Shown one piece after another: positions 24,055 through 35,055 of a stretch of DNA of 64,000 nucleotides. This DNA comes from Diadema setosum (taxonomy: Eukaryota > Echinodermata > Echinoidea > Diadematoida > Diadematidae), in assembly GCF_964275005.1 (NCBI RefSeq), contig NC_092688.1, forward strand, positions 24,786,434-24,850,433, given 5' to 3'. How positions within the stretch are numbered: position 1 is the first letter of the stretch; each line of letters opens with the position of its first letter. Below the pieces are notes generated by a model, which was not told where the DNA came from, did no database searches, and worked only from the letters and a program-made list of their open reading frames with translations. The translations under genes and the position numbers were made by a program.

Positions 24055-25830
24055 AACAACAACAACAAAAAACAGGAGCTGAGATTAGGCGTTTGTAAAA
24101 AATCAACAAACAACTTTTGGGACTTAGGAATCTTTTTAGCAAAATTATATCCTATTTGTGAAAAATATTGATTAAAAACATCAGCTATAGACCTTTCATC
24201 AGCAATGCAAGATCATTATGTTTGATTGTAGTAATACGGGATGTTTCTTTGTTTCTATTAATGGCCGAATCAATAACTTTCCAAGTATTTTAGATATCAT
24301 TTTTAAAATAATGTATTTGATCAGTGAAATATTTTCGCTTTGCACAACGCAAAATTTGAGTAAGAACATTCTTGTATGAAATATATTTATGACGAGATTC
24401 CTCAGTACGTTTAATTTTATCAACGTAATACAAATCATTTTTTTTTTTTTGGTTACTTGACCGCAACAAAGACTTGCATATCCACGGGAGTCTAGGGAAT
24501 CGTTTATAATTACTATTATATTTCTTAACTAAAGGAACATACTTATCTAAAAGTGAATTCAATTTTCTCATGAATAAATCATAAGCATAATTTGGGTCCT
24601 CAGCATCATATACCTCAGACCAATCTACTTCATTAAAACCATCTTGCAACCTAGCTATATTATCGGGTGTAACTTTTCGAAAATACACTACAGAAGAATT
24701 CAGATTACGTTTGCGATTAAAGGGAATATAGGTAAATATGGGGTAATGGTCGCACAAATCTGATAAAACAATGCCAGAAAAGGGTAAAGGGTTAATATTG
24801 CAGAATATATTGTCAATAAGAGTTGCTGAATGATTATTTACTCGAGTTGGCTTTGTTATAGGGGGTAAAAAAGATGAGGACATCATAATATCTAATAAAT
24901 TCTGAGCAGAGTTTAATGTCTGAAAGTTAGATAGATCTACGTTAAAATCTCCCATAATATAACAATCTTTGTTAAAAATTGGATTTTGTAATAACGATGG
25001 CAAATAAGTAAAAAAAAAAAAAACAAACCTTGAACCTCAGAATTTGGAGGTCGGTACATGACTAATACAAGTATATTCCTAGAACCAGGCACGTTAATTT
25101 CAATAAAGAGTGATTCTACAGCTTCACTCATGCAGTTCAATCCACTGTGAATAATGTAATCAAGGTTTTGCTTTATATACAGGGCAACTCCTCCGCCTTT
25201 CTTGTGCTGACGACTGTTTTTTTATAAAATCATAACCGGGAAGAGAGAACGTAGGCATAGAAGTCGGACTGATCCATGTTTCACTCAGACCAATTACAGA
25301 GAAAGATGATTTATGAATGTCATTCATGAAACAACAAAAATTATCGAAATTACGATTCAAACTCCTTTTATTCACTCTAAAAAATCCCGAGTCAGAACTG
25401 ACCCGGAACTGGGTCTGTTGGGGTCATACACCGTTCCGGGTCAGAAATGACTTGGAATATGGTCATGAAGACCCCGAATGGGGTCACCTTGACCCAATTC
25501 ATGACTCTGAATGGGTCATATCTGACCCCATTCCTTGTCATTTCTGACCCGGAACGGTGTATGACCCCAACGGACCCAGTTCCGGGTCAGTTCTGACTCG
25601 GATGTTTTAAGAGTGTTGAGTTGCATCAACGAAAAACTTTGAGTTATTTCAGTTAAAGCTTTGAATTGATTAATTGTAAAATATTCAGAACTAAGATGCT
25701 GTTCATTATTATCTTCACCAAAATTTACACTTTTAGTATGAGAATTAAAATCATAGTTTGCACAGAAACATTTACTGTAGGATTCATTTGTTTTATGAGT
25801 TACCGAGCCATGATTGAACATATCGAAAAA
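22000..25830 (-). pseudogene. LINE-A: decayed LINE with EN, RT and C-terminal domain
   Basis: Minus-strand remnants run in order from 25.8 to 22.4 kb. They are: an N-terminal segment (SEYFTINQFKAL, FSLMQLN); endonuclease start (NRNFDNF, FSVIGLSETWI); YRPPNSEV; endonuclease MGDFNVDL and LSDLCDHYPIF; linker; RT (NQFGFRQKHNT, FLDFSKAFDTIDHKIL); FADDTNVFYSS; the thumb-like SIKFLGLILDNKLTWN; and the C-terminal LLQKKALRIICRESWRCH. The frame changes several times, and T/A runs and stops interrupt it, so it is inactive. The 3' untranslated part covers about 22000-22440. Motifs place it in the CR1/Jockey supergroup; the clade is not resolved. The endonuclease start is split by the palindromic insert at 25373-25615. 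Confidence 0.88.
25373..25615. mobile_element. 243-bp palindromic MITE inside the LINE-A endonuclease
   Basis: The ends are inverted: CACTCT followed by (after a few mismatches) TCCGAGTCAGAACTGACCCGG on the left, and the reverse complement on the right. The whole insert is a near-perfect hairpin built from GACCCGGAAC and GACCCCATT words. TT flanks both sides (25371-25372 and 25616-25617). Removing the insert with one TT restores the endonuclease reading LN-KRSLNR, so the insertion postdates the LINE. No coding. Confidence 0.85.
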
Positions 25831-26479
25831 AAGAATTCATTGTTTAGAGAGTGATAAGGAAAATTCACCACCCGAGTCGTACTATCCATCATATATAGAT
25901 GGCATTACAACATTCGTTGATGGTAAGAACAAGAGTGCAATCAAGTGTACGAGGTAAAGACCCAGACAGAAGTGCAGGAGGAGCAGGGGCAGAAATGTAA
26001 GTAATATACGGTATGCAAGAGAGCGGCGCATCGACATTTTGAACTCGCAAGACAATGACTAGACAAACACACGATAAGAATAAACGAAACAAGGAATACA
26101 TTTTACACTTTGGTAGGAGTAGAAGCAATGAATATAAACTACACACTCGACATTCAAGGAACTGCCGCCACTCGTTAAAATTGATGAATATCTGGAGGGT
26201 ACAAATGCAGTGGAGTACACTGGAATGTAATGTAAGCACTGTGATACAATACTCTGATCTGCGACTTAAAATATCCCGCATTTCAAACATGGTGTCTCCA
26301 TGTTATAGTTTGTGTCAAAATAAACAAAAAAAAAAAAAACAAAAAACAAAACAAAACAAAACCCTATCTTTTGAAGATTATATCTACTATCAAACATGTC
26401 AAATAAACTTCATTAGTTTTCATTCCGTTTAGTTTGTTATGTCCAACAACAACATCTAAGACAACGACTCTTATAAAGA
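25831..26479. other. Non-coding stretch
   Basis: AT-rich sequence following the 5' end of LINE-A. Its first about 60 bp may still be LINE coding sequence on the minus strand (YDSGGEFSLSL-like). An A-rich (AAAAC)n tract lies at about 26323-26362. No gene is seen. Confidence 0.35.
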
Positions 26480-27395
26480 AAAACAGTATACATACGAGTA
26501 GAGTATCATAACATAGAGGTTGACTTTAGCTCTAGCGATCAGGCTGTGGGTGGCGCTGTGGGGGGCGCTGTGGGGGGCGCTGTGGCATAGTGGATAAGAC
26601 TCCCGACTCCCGAACGGAGGACCGCGAGTTCGAATCCTGCCCAGTGCTTACGTCCTTGGACAAGATGTTTTCACCCACAATGTCCCTCTCGACCCAGGTG
26701 TATAAATGGGTACCTGGCAACGCTAGGGTAATAATAATAGCAGGGCCCTCTGGTAGAGCAGTGGCAACACTGAAGAGGCTACCCTGGATAAATAAGACAT
26801 TATTATTATTATTATTATTATCAGGCTGTGGGTGTCAAACATTGCGTTCCAACTATTCATAAAATTGATTAGGCATTTAGTTAGGGTGAATGGAAAAAAA
26901 GAAGCCTAGTTGATTACCTACATACTGCCTCAAGCTATCCAGAACCATAGAAATTAACTAAGTGTTGTATAATAACTGCGGAGCAATATTAAAATGTGGG
27001 TACAAAAAAGAAGAAGAAAAAACACGACACAAATAAGGATACCGTAGCTGACACTACAGACAGCCATCTTGCTATATTCACGTTTTCAATAGAAGCAATA
27101 TACATGTACAATATCATAGCATACGAATTGGCTTTAGCTTGAACGATGGGTGTCAAACAATACATTCCGACTATTCATAACTCTCATTAGGCATTTAATT
27201 AAAGAGAGTGGAAAAGATAAGGCACCCAGTTGGTTACCTGCATACCGCCTCACACTATCTGAACCATAGAAATTCACTGAGTGTTGTATATTATCTGCAA
27301 TATTGGAATGTGGGTACAAAATAAAAATGCAACTGCCTCTACATACACTCCCGTAAATAAAGGTGCTGTAGCTGATTGCAGAAAGCCATCTTGCT
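26480..27395 (+). repeat. Tandem pair of a roughly 320-bp repeat unit
   Basis: Unit 1 (about 26480-27077, counting out the SINE) and unit 2 (about 27078-27395) align over their length. Shared words include GGGTGTCAAACA, TACCTGCATAC, ACCATAGAAATT, AGTGTTGTATA, ATGTGGGTACAAA and GCCATCTTGCTA. More diverged copies occur at 28.7-29.3 kb. Unit 2 lacks the SINE present in unit 1 and serves as an empty-site reference. Confidence 0.8.
26553..26819 (+). mobile_element. tRNA-derived SINE with 15-bp target duplication
   Basis: The body starts with GGCGCTGTGG, present three times in near tandem. A tRNA-like head follows, with an A-box-like TGGCATAGTGG and a B-box-like GAGTTCGAATCC. A central block has TCCTTGGACAAGATG and GACCCAGGTGTATAAATGGG, similar to conserved central domains of animal SINEs (V/Nin-type by inspection). 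The 3' tail is (ATT)n. The 15 bases ATCAGGCTGTGGGTG occur immediately before (26538-26552) and after (26820-26834), a perfect target duplication showing LINE-mediated retroposition. It is not a functional tRNA gene. Confidence 0.92.
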
Positions 27396-28274
27396 AGAAG
27401 TAGTTCAATCTCAAATATTTGGAGTAGTAAAAAAAAAAATATCAGTTATAGCCCTGACAATATAGCAAGCTCACAGGTATGAAACAAATTGTGTTTATAC
27501 GATATGATTTAAAGACAGTGCCGAGGGAGATTGTCCACTTGACAGTGCGCCAGGAAAGAAGACCCAGGTGGGGCTATCAATCAATCAAATTATTTCGGTA
27601 TATTACCAAATCATGAATTAGAAGGAAAACATAACAAAAGATAAGATGGCTGTCATTTGTACCACAAAAGTGCAAAAGAGATCATGGATAACATTGGGCG
27701 ATGTACTACAGGTCATAGATGAGTACAAGACGGCATTTAAGACCTTAAACACTTGCACAGAAAAGAAATGTACAATATCATAACTTATGAATGTACAATT
27801 TACGAATGGTGTTATTCAATCGATGCATACTGATCGTGGCATTCGTCAGGCATATAAGAGAAAACAAAATCGGCAAATGTAAAGCACGTGGTACAAAATG
27901 TACTGCACATCCCCTCAAGCTGGCCGATATGGCAACGGAATAAACTGAATAATGAAAACACCAACTGATATTCGAAACAGTTATTGCGATGCAGGTAAAA
28001 ATATGGAAACAACTCGTATGGTTCTAGCGCTTGTTTCCGTATGTACACCCGTGATAGATAAAGAGTTGCTCATATTTAAACTGCAGCTGCACTAATTATT
28101 GTCAAAAAATGGATCGACTCGAAAAACGAATCACAGACAGGCGCTTACTGAAGGTCTACATGCATACAATATGATATGTAACAGAAAGCATGCATCCGTG
28201 TTATCAATCCATATTTCACAGCTTCAAATTTTATGTCAAAATATAATTAAGAAAAAACCTTACTTCCAAATAGT
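27396..28274. other. Non-coding stretch
   Basis: No exon or transposon end could be supported in this AT-rich sequence. Short open frames have no motifs. Confidence 0.4.
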
Positions 28275-28690
28275 ATACAAATAATGAATGTTTATGAGTG
28301 CAATGGACAGAATATTTCATGAGGTGAAAGATGAAATGATCCATTCAACGAGGCGCAGCCGAGTTGAATGGTTCTACATTTCATCTTTCACCGAATGAAA
28401 TATTCTGTCCATAGTTAGAATGAAAAACATTTATTATTTGTTTTATATAACGCCTAAAATTGATCCTTCTCATTTGATGTTTTATTAATCTAGAAACAAA
28501 AGAGAATCTGAGATCGCGAGAGTGCTCACTGAGCGCTTTACGCTTACGCCTAGCGCGCTGTCGCATATACACACACTGCAATGATCCATTCAACTCGGCT
28601 GCGCCTCGTTGAATGGATCATTTCATCTTTCACCTCATGAAATATTCTGTCCATTGCACTCATAAACTTTCATTATTTGTATAATATCCT
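28275..28690. mobile_element. Foldback/MITE-like element with about 95-bp inverted ends
   Basis: The left end (about 28275-28372) and right end (about 28580-28690) are reverse complements. They share ATGGACAGAATATTTCATGA, AGGTGAAAGATGAAATGATC and ATTCAACGAGGCGCAGCCGA. A further inverted copy of the same words lies at 28375-28415, so the element can fold in two ways. The central part reads AGCGCGCTGTCGC on the plus strand. No coding. Confidence 0.8.
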
Positions 28691-28729
28691 GAACTTCATA
28701 ATCAGGCGATCGGTTTCAGTGTGATCAAA

Positions 28730-29300
28730 TCATGCAGTAGAAAAAAGTGCTTGTGTATAATGTTCCAGAACGTGTGAGTATGAATGTACAGAGTCAACAG
28801 CGTTCAAGTGTACTTTGCTTTGAATAGTGGTACTGCAGCCAGAAATGCAATTGCGCATGACATTCACATGGTGTTTACCGCCATAGGGTGAAGAAAAAAG
28901 AGAAGGAAAAAAAAAAAAAAACGAAACCAAGGTGGTTACCTGCATGCCGCCTTAAACAGTAATCACGGGCCAGTCGATCGATACCAGTGTGTTGGAATTA
29001 AACGGTTAAAAAAAAAGTGTTTGTGTTTGTGTAGAATGTCACGGAACGTCAGAATAGGAATGTACATTATACAGAGTCGTTGCATGCAAGTGTACTTAGT
29101 TATGATAGTATTACATTACAGCCAGCACTGCATTTGTTCGTGACATTCACCTAGTGTTTATTGCATAGGGTCGAAAGAAAGAAAAAAAAAAACGAACAGA
29201 GGTGGGTACCTGCATACCGCCTCAAACTCTCTGGGGTTATAAAACATTGAACTGAGATCTGTGTTACAATAACTGGCACAGTGTAATCATTATACTGAAA
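28730..29300 (+). repeat. Two further diverged copies of the 26.5-27.4 kb repeat
   Basis: At about 28740-28965 and 28985-29300 the same landmarks recur at matching spacing: GTGTAGAATG/GTGTATAATG, GAATGTACA, GACATTCAC, TTACCTGCATGCCGCCT and GTACCTGCATACCGCCTCA. Together with 26480-27395 there are at least four copies of this family within 3 kb. No coding. Confidence 0.65.
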
Positions 29301-29462
29301 TGCGGGTACGAAAGAAAAACGACTGAAGTGATTTTTCTTCTTAGTGTACGTGTGTAGGTCAATCACAGCTACAAGGGCATATTGTTCACCAAAGCACACT
29401 TTGTAATTATCATTGTTATGCTGGTTATTAATTACCCGGAGACGTTATCTGTGCTTAATAAA

Positions 29463-30256
29463 GGCCGTGTCACACCAGCCTTGCGTGCGACTTGCAAATA
29501 ACAATTTTGACTACCCGGAGGTTCCCTTAGATGATCCGCACATGACAGTACCTAGCATGTATCTCAAAAGTAGTCGCCCGGAGGTGCGCACGCATATTTT
29601 TTACCCGCAACCGTGTTTAGGCCCTGTCACACCTTTCCGGGCAAGCTACTCGGGCTTGTTACGTGTAGTAATTTTCTAGCATACCGGACATTCCTGAGGG
29701 CGGAAAAGGATTTGTGCGAGTCAGCCCATGTGTCTTACTTGCTGGACGCGTTATACTTGCGAGTACACTGTGTAACCTTTGTACCAGTCGCGTGGGGGCT
29801 GACAACTCAGTGAAGGAATTCCTCTAATGGTATGGCTGAAATCTCACAGAATTATCTTGGCTGCATACGGGACTGCGAAGTACCTGCGTGGGAATTGCCT
29901 GGGAAGTACTGCCGCTAAGGGTCTCCTACTGGCGTTCTGCGTGGACCTCTACGGGCATTCCCGCGACTCACCCGGAAAAAAAGTTTTGGTCATGCTCAAA
30001 ACTTGGCTGCGGTTAAATCGGACTTGCGTGAGCACCTCCGGGCAACTACGCGCTAGATACTGTCAGGTGCGGACCAACTGCGGAGAGCTCCGGGGAGTAA
30101 ATTTGTTTCCCCGCAAGTAAAGCCGCAGAAGTTCCCCCGTACGGTATGACAAGGCATGAATGAAAATTGCAAACATTCTTGTTCGCCCGCTGAAAATCTT
30201 CTACGTGCTGGAAACTACCTCCTCGCCACAAGCCCGCGTAGCTGGTGTGACACGGC
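29463..30256. mobile_element. TIR element, copy 2 (direct repeat of 21166-21966)
   Basis: Begins GGCCGTGTCACACC and ends GGTGTGACACGGC. It is near-identical to 21166-21966. Differences include a lost 11-12 bp block (GGTTGCCCGGAA) near the right end, a short gain (TTTCCCCGCAAG) near 30105, and scattered substitutions. High similarity of two copies 8 kb apart indicates recent spread of the family. No transposase motif. Confidence 0.85.
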
Positions 30257-30460
30257 TTTACGCTCAAAAGATCATTATGGGTAAAGAAAAAAAGTATATC
30301 TTTGATCATTAAAAACTACAGTCAGTACTGTCTTCTGATTAGTTCACATGGTTGGAAAAACTGATAAAAGCTGTACTTTTATCCGAAAAAAAAAATGCAA
30401 AAGCGTTCACACATATAGCGTAGACGTTATTATCAAGAAACAGTATTAAAAATAAATATA

Positions 30461-32774
30461 GGTTTTCCCGGCCAATTTCGCACTTTTGTCAGTCCATTTG
30501 ATAAAAGGTTCATTCAATTTAGCGAAAATCCTCGTCACTGCACATTCTGTCATTCAAAATTGCAACTAGTTCGTTTAATTTAGCATTTCGGTCAATGAAA
30601 TTCGCACATGTGCCTTTCGAATTCGTAAAACGGGCATTCAAATTGGCACGTGCTCTTCAGTCATTCAAATTCGCCAGCACTGGCGGAAAATGGTATTTCA
30701 GTCATTCAATTTCGCGTATGGGCAGTCAAATTCCAAACATGTTCATTCAAATTGGCGTAATATTATTTCTATTTTGAAAAGGTGAGAACCGTGATTTATA
30801 CGTATTTAAATGTGAATTTTTGTTTCATCCACACACTGTTAAGTATATAGTAAAGGTATCTTTGACCCTAAATAACTCAAGTTTGTTGTTCTGTAACGCC
30901 CCTCTTCTTCCATACATGTTATCAGAACTATACATGCCATGCTTGCACCAGTACCATAGATTCACTTCACTTTCTTATGTCCAGTCATAGCAGCACGAGT
31001 TAGATACAGGCGTATCTCTCAAGACAAGGCAAGTACCAAATTGTGTCTCGCCCATTCGCGTACAAGGAATTAATATCTTTTATAACTCCCAGAAGTTAAT
31101 TGACCTGCTTATGACCTTTGACCTTGTGGTGACTTTCAACACTCCAAAGGACATTTACCATCCAAGTTTGGTCACAAACGGACAAAGGGATCAAAAGTAA
31201 TGCGCTATAATCGAAATGCGCCATAAAAACTTAACATTGGGCCCTAAAAATTTGTTGACCCCTTTTTGTGACCTTTGACCTTGTGATGACCTTTAACTCC
31301 CCAAGGGACATATACCGTCTAAGTTTGGTCACAAACGGACATAGGGATCAAAAGTTATGAGCCATAAACGAAATGCGCCCTAAAAACTTAACATTGGGCC
31401 CTAAAAGTTCGTTGACCCCTGTCTGTGACCTTTGACCTTGTGGTAACCTTCAACTTCCCAAGAGACATCTACCATCACTCAAGTTTGATTGCTATTGTAG
31501 CAACATGTGCTGAGTTACGTGTGATAAGAGAGTCTTGCAAGTAAACTTTAACATATGACCTCAAACGACCTTTGACCTTATCATGTGACCTCTTACGGTA
31601 CCATAACATGAGGTACCCCCAGTGCATCCATCATCCGAGTTTGATTGCCATTGTAGCAACATGTGTCGAGTTACGTGTGATAAGAGTCTTGCAAGTAAAC
31701 TTTAACGTATGACCTCAAATGACCTTTGACCTTATCCTGTGACCTCCAACGGCACCATAACATGAAGGTACCCCCAGTGCATCTAGGACCCACTTTAGGT
31801 TGTAATCCAAGCAACTTATGTGAAGTTATTTGTCAAAAGAGAGTCTTGCAGGTAAACTTTGACATAGAAAAGAGAGTCTTGCACATACTCTTTAATATAT
31901 ATGACCTCAAATGACCTTTGACATCATCACATGACCTCCGACAACACCATAACATGAAGATACCCCTAGTGCTTCTATCACCCAAGTGTGGCTGCCATTG
32001 CTGTAACAGTTGCCAAGTTATGCATCATAAGAGAGTCTTGCAAGTAAACTTTAACATTTGTGACGGACGACGGACGGACGACGGGCGGACGCCATTTGGA
32101 TCCCTTAGTCTCGCCTTCACCTCCGGTGGGCGAGACAAAAACAGGGAGAGAATCATAGAAGCATTTGAGGGTAATAACCTTGACAAATTGATGGCTAGAG
32201 TTGATCCAAGAACTTTTATTTATTCCTAATGATAATTAACGCAATCTAGCACCCACCAAATATGATATTGAAACATGCAGATGAAAGAAATAATAATGTA
32301 AATTGAAACCTCCTTCTCCAATTATTGACAAAACAAACTTAAGATCAATGTATCTGTGAATGAAATAATGCAATCGCACATTATAAACACATACACTTAT
32401 TTTGAAAGTACTGTTGCAAAGGTGGTATCAGAAAAAAAAAGCATAATCGTGTCTGCTAAATTGACTGCAGTAAATGCGAAATTGGATGCCGAAGAATGAA
32501 TTCGAATGAACGAGCGCAGCGTTTACGTGATCACGTGACTATATCGTGCTAAATTGAATGAACGATTTGCAAAATGGTACTTGTCTTACGAATTTGAACT
32601 GAGAAAGTGCTGATTCGAATGATGTAAAAGGTAATTTGAATGCTCCAAAATGAATTTGAATGAAAAGATTATAAAATTGAAATACCGAGCATGCCGTCTA
32701 GGCTAAATTGTGCTAAATTGAATGCAGCAACTAGGTTGTGGACTGAAAAAAGTGCGAAATTGGCCGGGAAAACC
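30461..32774. mobile_element. 2.3-kb TIR element with repeat-rich arms and a tandem-array core
   Basis: The ends are inverted: GGTTTTCCCGGCCAATTTCG then CACTTTT-TCAGTCCA on the left, and the reverse complement on the right. Inside each end, for about 300 bp, variants of TCATTCAAATTCGC are tandemly reiterated, on opposite strands at the two ends. The middle (about 31080-32125) is a separate tandem array. No transposase is seen. The TIR may extend a few more bases outward (AATA-AGG on both sides), so the borders and the target duplication are uncertain. Confidence 0.75.
31080..32125. repeat. GTGACCTTTGACCTTGTG tandem array, copy A
   Basis: Diverged units of about 135-190 bp, each with TGACCTTTGACCTTGTG, GACAT-TACCATC, AAGTTTGGTCACAAA and CGCCATAAAAACTTAAC. 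The later units switch to a related form (GCAACATGTG, GAGAGTCTTGCAAGTAAAC). It ends in a (GGACGAC)n run and CACCTCCGGTGGGCGAGAC. The open frames inside follow the repeat and are not genes. Confidence 0.85.
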
Positions 32775-33470
32775 TTTATTAGCAGATAAAAATCATACAG
32801 AAATGCTGACAAATTTCAAAATAATAATACCTACTATTTGTTGAATATCTGAAAACTACTGTAAAAAAAAAATAGATATCAAAAAAGGTTATTATCAAGA
32901 GTAAAAACTCTTATTTGCTATGACGGAGGCTTGAGACAAATAGAATAGACGTTAAGTACCTAAATAACATTCATGTCATTATGATAATGCATATCGAACA
33001 GGGTTAGTGTAGGTACTGAAGAAACCAACAGGTTGGATACATGACATACCAGGGATATAGAATTTACACTGTGAATTAATGACGGACACATAAACAGCAT
33101 GTGCGTTGCACCTTTAAATCCAAGTGGTCCAGAGTGAAATACATAAACTCATTAAATCGTAATTGTTTGTTATACAATGTATCAAATCATGATAATCCAA
33201 CAAATGAACATCTGGTTCATATTTCACTTCAATTAAACATGTCTTTCATATAGGTCATTTAGTAAATCGTCAATATGACAACAGAACAATCATTCTGCCA
33301 GTGAGAATACAATCAGGATCGCTATAGCATAGCCCACAAAAAACAGACAAAGAAAAAGTATATATAATATATACAGTCTAATTAGATCTATTATTGTAGT
33401 TTCAGTACGAGATGAAAATTGCACCAAGACAGTATGAAAATAGGGCCTAGAACTCATCAAAGCTCACCAT
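32775..33470. other. Non-coding stretch
   Basis: AT-rich sequence between the 2.3-kb TIR element and the LINE ORF1 remnant. The part nearest 33470 may be LINE untranslated sequence. No gene or repeat end was found. Confidence 0.4.
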
Positions 33471-34440
33471 TCATCCTTTGTATGGTTGCCACTCTGAAGC
33501 ACTCTTTACTTTGGAGAATAACAGGACCCTGCTACTAACGACAACGATCTTGGTGGAGAGATTTTGTTCCTTCCTGAGCTTATACGCGACAGCAGCAAGG
33601 TTGCCTCGCTCAGCCTTGAGAGCCGGGGGGATGTCGGCGCGCACACTGATTCTCGGCCTAGGCTGAACGATTCCGGGTTGAACGGTTACGGGATGTCGTG
33701 GTCGTTTTTCGAAGGCGGAGAGCACTCGATTCCGTTGGGACATGTACACGAACTTCGCGATGCTCGGTTGTGGAGCCTTGTTTGCGTTGTTACGCCTCGG
33801 AAGTCGGTGAGCGTTGACTAGGGCAACTGACTGGGCTTCTTCGTCGCTCAAGCCGAGACACACAAACGCTTCTCGGAGCACGTTTTCCACATTTTCATCT
33901 GATTTTTTCTCCAAGCCGTAGAACAGGAGATTCGACTTTCGTTGTTAAATCTCCGATAGCACCAGCTTCTCTTTCAAGGATTCAATCTCCTTCTGGAGTT
34001 TTTCCTCCAATAGGGGGAGCCTTCCTTTCTCCAGATCTATCTATACACGAGCAGAATTATCTTCTACTGCAGCCTCTAGGTCTATCATTCTCTTCTTCAT
34101 AGAGGACATATTTGCATGAATGTCTTCAAGCTTGGCACATACCTTGCTCGAGAAGTCGACGAATTTTTTTTTTTCTGCACGTCTGATAAAGTTGGCTCCA
34201 TGTCCGTTTGGTCACCAGACTGCTGGCGAGACGGTGTCACTGGCGCTGCGGCTTTTTGCGTGGATGGAGGGACGGGTGACTTAGGGCGAGAGCACTGAGC
34301 ACTAGTACCGGTGGAACGCTGAGATTGACCAGGCATGGTTTTGCGCCTCAAGTCATAGGTTTTCCTCATTGAGAAAGAAGCAAAAAGCAGTCACTAATTG
34401 TTCTACAGGTGTGAAAGTGTAATTTTACCCCTTTTGCAAC
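33471..34440 (-). pseudogene. LINE ORF1-like protein remnant
   Basis: The minus-strand frame 33471-33914 encodes ENVLREAFVCLGLSDEE, VNAHRLPRR, IAKFVYMSQRNRVLSAF, ISVRADIPPAL and a basic C-terminal part. This order (E-x-hydrophobic helix, HRLGR-like, KF-x-x-x-xR-x-VL, V-x-D-x-P) is that of the RRM/C-terminal region of LINE ORF1 proteins. Upstream, 34097-34369 encodes a Ser/Pro-rich start (MPGQSQRSTGTSAQ), and the coiled-coil segment between is broken by stops and a frameshift at a T run. RNA-binding chaperone of a LINE, now inactive. No matching ORF2 directly follows. Confidence 0.7.
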
Positions 34441-35055
34441 GTCAGTAGTTACCTCAAGGCATTGAAAATAGTATCATTTCTTGAGGTGAGGACGGAGTTC
34501 AAAGATGGCGCGTCTACTCCATTTGGCTGCGCATGCGTGTCATGCGTTGTTGTTGTTGTTGTTATATATTTTGGCGTTGCATTCAAAACTCGAATATTTC
34601 ACGCCAAACAATTCATTATTTTATTTTTAGACACCACGTTAATTTTTTTTTTCGCACTTATCATAAACAAAATATTTTTCAAAATATATGTTATAAAATA
34701 AACATAAAAAACTGTCCTTTGCACTGGTCCACTCAACCTGCCAACCGCTGTCTAATGGTATAATCTTGCCAACCCAGCTATGTACATTTAGCAGGCTTCT
34801 CAGCACAAAGGCCTAGGCCACTCATATACACGGAGAGCAGGCGGGGGGCGCGAAGATATCAGAAATTTTTAGAAACAATTGAATAATAATCAATTTCTCA
34901 TACTGTAATAATTGGTCTCTCACACTGTAAGCACTTTCATTTGGAGCTTAATTAAAGTGAGTTTATCAACAATGTTAGTGTGCTATAAATACAGCAACAA
35001 AAACAAACCTAGGAAACTATGTGAGAAGAAAAAGGAAAAAAAAAAGACACAGGGT
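34441..35055. other. Non-coding stretch between LINE fragments
   Basis: Contains a (GTT)n run at about 34543-34563 and AT-rich sequence. The part near 35055 is probably the 3' untranslated end of the LINE fragment that follows. No gene is supported. Confidence 0.4.

Noticed and set aside
26575-26650. tRNA gene candidate (A- and B-box-like motifs)
   Set aside because: It sits at the head of a SINE with central domain, (ATT)n tail and 15-bp target duplication; no tRNA acceptor stem pairing was evident.
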